A DNA stretch of 25,063 bases from CAZMLC01 sp964567125 (GTDB lineage: Bacteria > Verrucomicrobiota > Kiritimatiellia > RFP12 > UBA1067), in assembly GCA_964567125.1 (NCBI GenBank), contig CAZMLC010000039.1, positions 1 to 25,063 on the forward strand. The letters run 5' to 3'. The translations under genes and the position numbers were made by a program. This document shows positions 7,555 to 13,970 of the stretch, one piece after another (the stretch's first letter is position 1; each line of letters begins with the position of its first letter). Below the pieces are notes generated by a model. It made no database searches, had not been told where the DNA came from, and was given only the letters and a program-made list of their open reading frames with translations.

Positions 7555-8445
7555 CTACTTCACGTCGAGGTAGCTCCCTAAATAGCGGAAGCCTTCCATC
7601 TGATTTTCAAGTTCACTGATCAGCTGAAGCAACGTCGGCGCGTACACGGGCGACTCCACGTCGAAGTAAAACATGACATCCGCAGTATGTCCGGGAATCG
7701 GACAGCTTTCATGCTTCAGCAGATTCATGCCTAATGCGTAAAAGCGGACCAAGACCCGATAGAGCGCCCCTGATTTATTCGGCACGATCATCATGAGGCT
7801 CGTCCGGTCAGCGCCTGGATAGATTTCGAGCTTTTTTGAAATGCAGATGTAGCGCGTTATATTTCCCTGTTCGTCGATCATTGAGAGCGAGCGAACAATG
7901 TAGACGTTAAAATCCAGAAATAGATCATAGATCTGCTTAAACGACCCCGTTGAACTGTTTTCAATAGGCAGCAGACCATACTGGCACATGCCGTTGCAGA
8001 CCGCCTGAAAGACGCCATCAAACGTACTGAAATAGAAAATATCCGGAACTGAAAAGAGACGGTCCGTCGCCAATTGAGCACCCCCGCCTTCAGCCCCCTG
8101 ACACGCGACAACAGCCTTTTCAGGAAAGAGCTTCGGCGTCTGTTCAATCGCACGCGTAATCGTTGCACTGAGCGTGGTCGCATCAGCCAGATATTTGTGC
8201 TGATAGGAACGGCTCACATCCATCAGCGTTGAAAAGAAGACGCGCATGTAAATCTCAAACTCATCCCCTGCTCGAATGGAAATCTTGTGCAGAAGCGAGC
8301 GTTCGCGCGTCAGATCATACACGGGCAGCCCATTCTCTTTTTTGTAGCGCGCGATCTCCAATGCGATCTGCATCCTGTCCTTAAACAGGTCTACCAGTTG
8401 CGTATCAATATGGTCGATCTGGGCCCTTAAATGTTCAATATTCAT
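7555..8445 (-). CDS. pheA: Chorismate mutase with degenerate, lobe-II-deleted prephenate dehydratase and ACT domain
   Basis: A 296-residue protein starting at the ATG at 8445, which overlaps the tyrA stop as ATGA and has AAGGAG five bases upstream; an earlier ATG at 8460 is less likely. Residues 1-85 are an AroQ chorismate mutase with Arg7, Arg24, Lys35, Asp44, Arg47, Glu48 and Ser80 at the active-site positions of E. coli PheA (Lys84 replaces Gln88). The dehydratase part keeps YGLLPIENSSTGS and TRYICISKK, but about 80 residues between them (the second lobe, normally with the H-N-L start, SHPQA/SHEQA and STA/NTA motifs) are missing: IVRSLSMID runs directly into EQGNITRY. The substrate loop reads GAEGGGAQ instead of G.xG(A/T)(Y/F)S. 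The ACT domain has ESCP where ESRP binds phenylalanine. I expect mutase activity but little or no dehydratase activity. Confidence 0.85.
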   Translation of the reverse strand: MNIEHLRAQIDHIDTQLVDLFKDRMQIALEIARYKKENGLPVYDLTRERSLLHKISIRAGDEFEIYMRVFFSTLMDVSRSYQHKYLADATTLSATITRAIEQTPKLFPEKAVVACQGAEGGGAQLATDRLFSVPDIFYFSTFDGVFQAVCNGMCQYGLLPIENSSTGSFKQIYDLFLDFNVYIVRSLSMIDEQGNITRYICISKKLEIYPGADRTSLMMIVPNKSGALYRVLVRFYALGMNLLKHESCPIPGHTADVMFYFDVESPVYAPTLLQLISELENQMEGFRYLGSYLDVK

Positions 8446-9269
8446 AGCGACTCCTTGCATTCACGCCCGGCGCGTAGCAATGCGCATAACTCCTGCGCAT
8501 CGTTGCGCGCAATCGCTTTACGATATTTTCTCAAGGCATCCAGAAGGTCATCAATCTCGCGAACCAAATAATCGCGATTGTCCAAAAAAAGCTCGGACCA
8601 CAACCGTTCATCCAGCTTGGCGACACGCGTCAAATCCGCAAAGCTGCCAGCGGAAAAGCCGCGATGTTCCTGTGCGCGAGCGCTCTTGACATAGGCATTG
8701 GAGACCACATGCGCGAGTTGCGATGTCAACGCGATGATCTCGTCGTGCTTTTCCGGCGTTGTCACGATTACACGGGCAAAACCCATTTCCGCAAACAAAC
8801 TCTCGGCACGCGCGATGACAGCCGGATCCTCACCTTGAAACGGCGTCAGCAGCATACTGGCGCGCGCGAAAAGATCGGATGTTGCCGACTCGAAGCCAGA
8901 ACATTCGCGCCCCGCCATGGGGTGCCCCCCAATAAAGTGAAATCGGTAAATGCGTGCCAAGTCCTCCATCAGCTTACAGATGCTCCGCTTGACTCCGCAA
9001 CAATCCACCACCAAGGTCCCTGCCGCAATACGGTGCGCATGCTCAATCAAAAATGTTTTGCACGCCACAGGTGGAATGGCGACCAGTACGACATCGCACC
9101 GGTCCAGCGATGACGGATCGAACGTCGCATCAAACGCATGGGCCGCTTGCGCGCGTTCCATGGTCGATGCGTTCACATCGTATCCGAACACCTCATGCTG
9201 TGTCCGTTTTTTGAGCGTCAGCGCCAGTGAGCCGCCAATCAACCCTAAACCGACAATCCCGATCTTCAT
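8442..9269 (-). CDS. tyrA: Prephenate dehydrogenase
   Basis: A 275-residue TyrA using the ATG at 9269, whose ATGA overlaps the aroF stop; an ATG nine bases earlier (9278) is possible but lies too close to its GGAG. The N-terminal Rossmann fold begins MKIGIVGLGLIGGSLA, with Asp in the FGYDVN strand suggesting NAD+ preference. Family motifs are intact: GGHPMAGRECSGFESA, LLTPF, and HDEIIALTSQLAHVVSNAY. It converts prephenate to 4-hydroxyphenylpyruvate in tyrosine synthesis. No fused mutase or ACT domain is present; chorismate mutase is supplied by the next gene, with which it overlaps by 4 bp. Stop/start overlaps on both sides indicate tight translational coupling in an aroF-tyrA-pheA unit. Confidence 0.92.
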   Translation of the reverse strand: MKIGIVGLGLIGGSLALTLKKRTQHEVFGYDVNASTMERAQAAHAFDATFDPSSLDRCDVVLVAIPPVACKTFLIEHAHRIAAGTLVVDCCGVKRSICKLMEDLARIYRFHFIGGHPMAGRECSGFESATSDLFARASMLLTPFQGEDPAVIARAESLFAEMGFARVIVTTPEKHDEIIALTSQLAHVVSNAYVKSARAQEHRGFSAGSFADLTRVAKLDERLWSELFLDNRDYLVREIDDLLDALRKYRKAIARNDAQELCALLRAGRECKESL

Positions 9270-10270
9270 GCCCGACATACTCCGCGAATATCATTCACCC
9301 GCTTCGCCACATCATCGAACTGATCCGGGGTCAGCGACTGGACACCGTCGCACAGCGCATTGGCCGGATCGTTATGCACCTCAATAATCAAACCATCCGC
9401 ACCACACGCCGTCGCCGCCATGGACAACGGCTTGACATAGCGGGCAACACCGCACGAGTGGCTCGGATCAATGATCACCGGCAAATGACTCAGCTCCTTC
9501 ACCACCGGAATCGCAGAAATATCGAGCGTATTGCGCGTATAGGTCTCAAACGTACGGATGCCGCGTTCGCAGAGCACCACATTGCGATTTCCACCGGCAA
9601 GAATATACTCGGCGCTCATCAGCCATTCTTTGATCGTATTGGCAAGACCGCGTTTCAACAGAATCGGCTTCTGCGAACGTCCCAGTTCGCGCAACATATC
9701 AAAGTTCTGCATGTTCCGCGCCCCCACTTGAATCATATCGACGTCGCTGAAGAGATCCAGATGATTGATATTGACCAGCTCGGTCACGATCGGTAATCCC
9801 GTGGCCTTGCGGGCCTTTATCAACAGCTCCAGCCCCTCCGCCTTCAGCCCTTGGAAATCGTAGGGCGATGTCCGCGGTTTGAAAGCGCCCCCGCGCAACA
9901 TGGTTGCACCTGCGGCCTTGACACGCTTCGCCACTTCAAGAATCTGCTCTTCACTTTCAACTGAGCACGGACCTGCGATCATGACAAAGTGGCCAGCGCC
10001 GATCTTGACATCGCCGACCTCAACCATGGAGTCATCGGGATGGAACTTGCGGTTTGCACTTTTGAACGGTTCTGAAATACGAATCACCCGTTCGACCATA
10101 TCCAGTCCTTCTAAGCACTTCACATCGACCTTCGTGACATCGCCGATCAAGCCGATAATCGTCTGGTATCTGCCCTTTGATAAGTGCACGCCAATATCCA
10201 ATCGCTCCAACCAGGATGTTAAATGCGCAATCTGCTGATCCGTACAATTATTCTTCAACGTGATAATCAT
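9266..10270 (-). CDS. aroF: 3-deoxy-7-phosphoheptulonate (DAHP) synthase, type I-beta with N-terminal ferredoxin-like domain
   Basis: A 334-residue DAHP synthase, the entry step of the shikimate pathway (PEP plus erythrose-4-P). Residues 1 to about 70 form the ferredoxin-like regulatory domain seen in Thermotoga-type enzymes. The TIM-barrel catalytic domain follows with MIAGPCSVESEEQI, RGGAFKPRTSPYDFQGL, DMIQVGARNMQNFDML, ILLKRGLANTIKEW, the metal ligand Cys and nearby His residues in IDPSHSCG, and IEVHNDPANALCDGVQSL. In this family the N-terminal domain mediates feedback inhibition by Tyr and/or Phe; specificity here is not readable. Upstream GGTGGGG is the only purine-rich site. The gene leads the coupled aroF-tyrA-pheA group and may be cotranscribed with the phenylacetate-CoA ligase gene 67 bp upstream. 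Confidence 0.93.
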   Translation of the reverse strand: MIITLKNNCTDQQIAHLTSWLERLDIGVHLSKGRYQTIIGLIGDVTKVDVKCLEGLDMVERVIRISEPFKSANRKFHPDDSMVEVGDVKIGAGHFVMIAGPCSVESEEQILEVAKRVKAAGATMLRGGAFKPRTSPYDFQGLKAEGLELLIKARKATGLPIVTELVNINHLDLFSDVDMIQVGARNMQNFDMLRELGRSQKPILLKRGLANTIKEWLMSAEYILAGGNRNVVLCERGIRTFETYTRNTLDISAIPVVKELSHLPVIIDPSHSCGVARYVKPLSMAATACGADGLIIEVHNDPANALCDGVQSLTPDQFDDVAKRVNDIRGVCRA

Positions 10271-10320
10271 CTCGTAAACCCCACCTTCACCTTTTACCGT
10301 TTCGTGTAACTCTTTTTAAT

Positions 10321-10358
10321 CTGCGCAACCCGCGCAATTAACACCCTAAATTGCGCAG
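10321..10358. repeat. Inverted repeat at paaK end / aroF leader
   Basis: CTGCGCAA (10321-10328) and TTGCGCAG (10351-10358) form perfect 8-bp arms around a 22-bp loop that itself contains a partial third copy (GCGCAATT). The right arm lies in the last codons of the upstream ligase gene. There is no T-run on the transcribed side, so this is not a standard terminator; an RNA-stability hairpin or aroF leader structure is possible. Confidence 0.4.
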
Positions 10359-11684
10359 ATCTTTCACTCTGCGTGACTTACCTTCAAACCGTTCCAGCGT
10401 GTTCGGCTGAACCAAATTGATATGCATATGCAACCCCGTGATCGACGCAATCGCCTGCGCGATCGAAGCGCGGATGGATTGCATCTCGCGCATGCTGTCG
10501 GAGAACATGCCGGGATTCATCTCGATATGCACAGTGACCTCATCAAGCGCGGCCGGCCGCGAAACTTCAATCATATAGTGCGGCGCAACCGCATCCACGC
10601 GCATCAGCGCGGCCTCGATTTGCGACGGGAAGACATTGACGCCGCGAATAATCAGCATGTCGTCCGTACGTCCCATAATCCGGCTCATGCGCCGCGTCGT
10701 ACGTCCACAGGGACAAAAGCCATCGTTGTAGATGTAGCCGATATCGCGCGTGCGATAACGCAGCACCGGGAAGGCCTCACGGCACAGCGGCGTTACGACA
10801 AGTTCGCCGCGTTCGCCATCCGGTAGCGGCTCTAACGTATCAGGATTGACCACCTCGAAAATGTATTGATCTTCCTGAATGTGCATGCCGTTGCGGTAGG
10901 CGCACTCGCCTGAAATACCAGGGCCGCCGCACTCCGCCATACCGTAGTTGTTCCAGCAGCGGATTTTCAGGCCGTCCTCAATGCGCGTCCGCATATCTTC
11001 GGTCCACGGCTCACCGCCAAAATGGGCGTGTTCAAGCGCAATCGACGCGCGATCCACGGAGCCGCCGTTGATTGTATCCATCAGCTTGAGCGCATACGAC
11101 GGCGTACAGATCAGGATTTCCGGACGCAAATCCTGCATGGTCATCAGCTGGCGTTCCGAATTGCCGCTCGAAATCGGAATGATCGCCGCACCCACGCGCT
11201 GGATTCCGTTGTGCAGGCCAAAGCCCCCCGTAAAGAGGCCGAACCCAAAGGAAATCTGGACCGTATGGTCTGAACGCAATCCACCGGAAACAAGAAAGCG
11301 CGCGCACAGATCAGCCCAACGGTCGACGTCCGTCTTGGAATAGGCGGTCCAGGTCGGCTTCCCCGTTGTCCCGCTGGTTCCCTGATATCGCGAAACCTCG
11401 TTGCGCGGAATCGCGAGAAAACCCAGCGGATAATTGTCGCGGAAATCGGCCTTCAGCGTAAACGGCAAACGCCGCACGTCATCGAGACTCCGAATCGATT
11501 CGGGCGTAATCTTCGCTTCAGCAAATTTCCGCTGGTAAAAGGGAACCTTCTGAGCGCGCTGCACCGCTTCCCGCAAGCGCTGCACCTGAAGGGCCTCAAG
11601 TTCTTTCCGCGGCATACACTCGAACTCGGGTTGCCACATGCGGTTTTCAACAATGGGTTTCGTATTCATGCCAATTCTTCGCAT
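10338..11684 (-). CDS. paaK: Phenylacetate-CoA ligase (AMP-forming)
   Basis: A 448-residue ligase of the PaaK family. The adenylation motifs are intact: RYQGTSGTTGKPTWTAY, CWNNYGMAECGGPG, YRTRDIGYI, the hinge MGRTDDMLIIRGVNVFP, and the C-terminal catalytic Lys in ERFEGKSRRVKDL. A CPCGR motif in the C-terminal part is also usual for the family. It activates phenylacetate (or a related aryl acetate) to the CoA thioester. No aerobic paa ring-oxidation genes accompany it. Anaerobes often carry such ligases beside ACT-domain proteins and indolepyruvate:ferredoxin oxidoreductase, where aryl acetates and aromatic amino acids interconvert; here the ACT gene is directly upstream and aroF-tyrA-pheA downstream. 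The start has GGAAG nearby; an alternative ATG five codons in also has GAAG. Confidence 0.9.
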   Translation of the reverse strand: MRRIGMNTKPIVENRMWQPEFECMPRKELEALQVQRLREAVQRAQKVPFYQRKFAEAKITPESIRSLDDVRRLPFTLKADFRDNYPLGFLAIPRNEVSRYQGTSGTTGKPTWTAYSKTDVDRWADLCARFLVSGGLRSDHTVQISFGFGLFTGGFGLHNGIQRVGAAIIPISSGNSERQLMTMQDLRPEILICTPSYALKLMDTINGGSVDRASIALEHAHFGGEPWTEDMRTRIEDGLKIRCWNNYGMAECGGPGISGECAYRNGMHIQEDQYIFEVVNPDTLEPLPDGERGELVVTPLCREAFPVLRYRTRDIGYIYNDGFCPCGRTTRRMSRIMGRTDDMLIIRGVNVFPSQIEAALMRVDAVAPHYMIEVSRPAALDEVTVHIEMNPGMFSDSMREMQSIRASIAQAIASITGLHMHINLVQPNTLERFEGKSRRVKDLRNLGC

Positions 11685-11747
11685 CTCTCTTCCACGTCAT
11701 TTCGTTTTTTCGTTTACAGTCCCCCAATAGCGCCGGACGTCTAACGA

Positions 11748-12188
11748 TTATTCCACATGACGTGAAAAGAGCGAAACCGCATCCAGCACATCGCGACCTG
11801 CTGCTTTCAGCACAGCAATCGCCTTATCCGGATTATCGAACCTGAAGACCAGCACCGATTCCTTTCCATGATGGAAGGTGAAGGCATACATGTATTCGAT
11901 GTTGACATCCGCAGTGCAGACGATATCCAGCAGCTCAGCCATACCGCCAGGGCGATCCGCCACCGTGACCGCCACGACCTCGCGGACGTTCACCACATAG
12001 CCGGCGGCCTCCAGCATCTTCTGCGCGCGCTGCCAGTCTTCCACAATCAGACGGACAATGCCGAACTGCTGCGTATCCGCCAGAGACAATGTCACAATGT
12101 TGATCTTTGCATTGGCCAGCGTACGGCAAATTGCACTCAGATGGCCAGGCTTGTTTTCCAGAAAAAGAGAAATCTGTTGAATTTTCAT
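11748..12188 (-). CDS. Tandem ACT-domain protein
   Basis: A 146-residue protein made of two ACT domains: residues 1 to about 68 (ISLFLENKPGHLSAICRTLA, INIVTLSLADT) and about 70-140 (VAVTVADRPGGMAELLDIV, VNIEYMYAF). Both contain the PGxL/PGGM ligand-binding turn. ACT domains typically bind amino acids. Free-standing tandem ACT proteins of this size are commonly next to phenylacetate-CoA ligase genes, as here (63 bp), and are presumed to sense or bind aromatic amino acids or regulate the ligase; this is inference from context. A good AAAGGA site precedes the ATG. No catalytic domain is present. Confidence 0.88.
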   Translation of the reverse strand: MKIQQISLFLENKPGHLSAICRTLANAKINIVTLSLADTQQFGIVRLIVEDWQRAQKMLEAAGYVVNVREVVAVTVADRPGGMAELLDIVCTADVNIEYMYAFTFHHGKESVLVFRFDNPDKAIAVLKAAGRDVLDAVSLFSRHVE

Positions 12189-12212
12189 CGTTTGAATCCT
12201 TTCTTTTTTCGT

Positions 12213-13022
12213 TCAGTGCGCACGACCCTTTTCGCACGCTTTCACTTCATCCCACAGCGCATCGAGTTCAGCCAACGTACGCTGCTTCATGTCGATCCCG
12301 CGCTCGCGTGCAAGACCTTCAACACCGCGGAAACGTCGTGCAAATTTATCCGTTGCACGTGCCAACGCGCCTTCCGCATCCACCTCCAAAAAACGACAGT
12401 AGTTGACGATCGAAAAGAGCAGATCGCCCATTTCATCTTCAATCGCCGCGCGATCTTTTTCACGCACAACGTCCTGCAACTCCTGCAGCTCCTCATGCAC
12501 CTTCTCAATCGCGCCCGTGGAGTCTTTCCAGTCAAATCCGATCCGCGAGGCTTTGGCCTGAACGCGTTGCGCCTTGAGTAACGCCGGCAACGCTGCGGGG
12601 ACGCCGTCCAGCGCCGAGCGTTCGGGTTTGTCTTTGCGCTCAGTCTGCTTAATCGCCTCCCAGTTCTTCAAGACCTGTCCGGATGAATCCGCGACTTGAT
12701 CGCCAAACACGTGCGGATGGCGCCGAATCAACTTCTCGGCCAGCGTCGCGGCCACATCATTGAAGGTGAAGGTCTGCTCCTCTTCGCGAATCGCACACTG
12801 AAAGACGACCTGCAGCAAGACATCGCCCAACTCCTCGCGATGCAAAGTCAGGTCGTTGCGGTCCATGGCATCCAGAAGCTCATACGTTTCTTCCAGCAGG
12901 CAGGGCTTCAACGACTGCATGGTCTGCTCGCGATCCCATGGGCACCCGCCAGGCGCGCGCAGCTGACGCATCACGTCGAGCAACCGATTGATCCCGCTTG
13001 TCTGATCTGCCTTGGTATCCAC
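12213..13022 (-). CDS. mazG: Nucleoside triphosphate pyrophosphohydrolase MazG
   Basis: I place the start at the GTG at 13022 (269 residues), preceded by AAGGGG; the frame stays open to an ATG at 13082, but that extension would translate through a transcription terminator hairpin (13049-13070). Two MazG domains are visible. The first has GGCPWDREQTMQSLKP, the metal-binding EETYELLDA and REELGDVLLQVVF, and RRHPHVFGD. The second has KVHEELQELQDVV and EDEMGDLLFSIVNY. The length matches full two-domain MazG. The enzyme converts NTPs or dNTPs to monophosphates plus pyrophosphate, a house-cleaning role and, in E. coli, a (p)ppGpp modulator. It lies 24 bp upstream of the ACT gene, so readthrough into the aromatic cluster is possible. 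Confidence 0.92.
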   Translation of the reverse strand: MDTKADQTSGINRLLDVMRQLRAPGGCPWDREQTMQSLKPCLLEETYELLDAMDRNDLTLHREELGDVLLQVVFQCAIREEEQTFTFNDVAATLAEKLIRRHPHVFGDQVADSSGQVLKNWEAIKQTERKDKPERSALDGVPAALPALLKAQRVQAKASRIGFDWKDSTGAIEKVHEELQELQDVVREKDRAAIEDEMGDLLFSIVNYCRFLEVDAEGALARATDKFARRFRGVEGLARERGIDMKQRTLAELDALWDEVKACEKGRAH

Positions 13023-13034
13023 CTTAATTCCCCT

Positions 13035-13070
13035 TAAAAATAAGACAACCCCGCTTCGGTCGAAACGGGG
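13035..13070 (-). terminator. Rho-independent terminator after HAD-like gene
   Basis: On the minus strand, nine-base arms (13070-13062 and 13057-13049, GC-rich with one G-U pair) enclose a GACC tetraloop, followed by TTGTCTTATTTTT. It lies 34 bp after the HAD-like gene's stop and just before the mazG GTG start, separating the two transcription units. Confidence 0.85.
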
Positions 13071-13104
13071 CTGACTCTTCACTTTTACTGATTCTCAGGA
13101 TTCA

Positions 13105-13785
13105 TCAGACCCGCAATACCCGCGTTACTTCACCTGCCAACGCGACCGAATAGTCCGTCAGGAGATAATCGCAACCGCTAAAGTCTTGATACGAGGTCAG
13201 CGCATTTTCACGACCAAAAACGGCGAACCCGGAGGTCAGCGCGCCTTTGACGGAAAACCCACTGCCCACAACTGCAACGCACAGACGTTCGCGTAAATCG
13301 TTCTTGCGTGCAATACGACGCCAGCTTTCCCAACCTAAAAAGCCGAAGCTGCTCGAAGTATCCGTATGAAACGCCAATTTTTCCGCAACATCCTCGGGGA
13401 ACGCGCCTTTAATCACAGCGGAATCGGCACGCGAAATCAACACCACCTTAATACCCTTCTGCTGCACTGCGCGAATAAAATCAACAAAACCGGTCGGCAT
13501 CTTTTCAGCCGCCTGCGCCAATTTATCAACGTATACGGCGTTCGTCGCGGCAACCACGGCAGCGGCGTCAATCGTCTTCTCTAAACGTGCTGCCAAATTG
13601 GTGATGCCTGAGGTGAAGGAACGGCCATCCATGCAGCGCGCTTTGAGCCCGGCATCGAGCGTGATTCCCATCGGCTGAAGTTGTTGCTGACAAGCCTCTA
13701 ACTGCAACTGATGCCCTGACAAGACAGCGTAATCCAACTCGATAATCACACCTCGACCCAACTGAACCGTGTTCGTTTCACTCAT
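13105..13785 (-). CDS. HAD-superfamily-like protein lacking the catalytic aspartate
   Basis: A 226-residue protein with HAD-phosphatase topology: first strand GVIIELDYAVLSG, a helical cap with about four helices, second motif IKVVLISRADS, a RIARKNDL basic segment and a fourth motif CVAVVGSGFSVKGALTSGF near the end. The signature DxDG(T/V) is replaced by ELDYAV (Glu16 for the nucleophile Asp), and the fourth motif lacks the usual GDS/GDxxxD aspartates. The fold assignment is from pattern only. If correct, the protein is probably not a phosphatase and may bind a sugar phosphate or protein partner. The start has AAGGAG six bases upstream; the gene has its own promoter-like sequence and terminator, so it looks expressed and monocistronic. 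Confidence 0.6.
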   Translation of the reverse strand: MSETNTVQLGRGVIIELDYAVLSGHQLQLEACQQQLQPMGITLDAGLKARCMDGRSFTSGITNLAARLEKTIDAAAVVAATNAVYVDKLAQAAEKMPTGFVDFIRAVQQKGIKVVLISRADSAVIKGAFPEDVAEKLAFHTDTSSSFGFLGWESWRRIARKNDLRERLCVAVVGSGFSVKGALTSGFAVFGRENALTSYQDFSGCDYLLTDYSVALAGEVTRVLRV

Positions 13786-13854
13786 GTACTACTCCTTAGA
13801 ATCAAATCACCTCAAAATCAAACGCTTTCCATCTGCAAAGCAAAACAGCTGTAT

Positions 13855-13883
13855 ACTTTACCTTGAACTTCGTAAACGGTCAA
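13855..13883 (-). promoter_or_regulatory. Putative sigma-70-type promoter of HAD-like gene
   Basis: On the minus strand TTGACC (13883-13878), a 17-bp spacer and TAAAGT (13860-13855) lie about 70 bp before the HAD-like start. The -35 region overlaps one arm (TAAACGG at 13873-13879) of a separated inverted repeat with CCGTTTA at 13908-13914. The rest of 13786-13970 holds nothing else I recognise. Confidence 0.55.
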
Positions 13884-13970
13884 GCATCCAGTTTTACCAG
13901 AGACAAACCGTTTAGCGCCGGCGAATCATTTTAACCACGTGCACCCCAACAGACGAGCACGCCGAAGCCG

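Noticed and set aside
13022..13082. Longer MazG starting at the ATG at 13082.
   Set aside because: The extension translates a strong minus-strand terminator hairpin and has no homology to MazG; the GTG at 13022 has AAGGGG upstream and gives the normal length.
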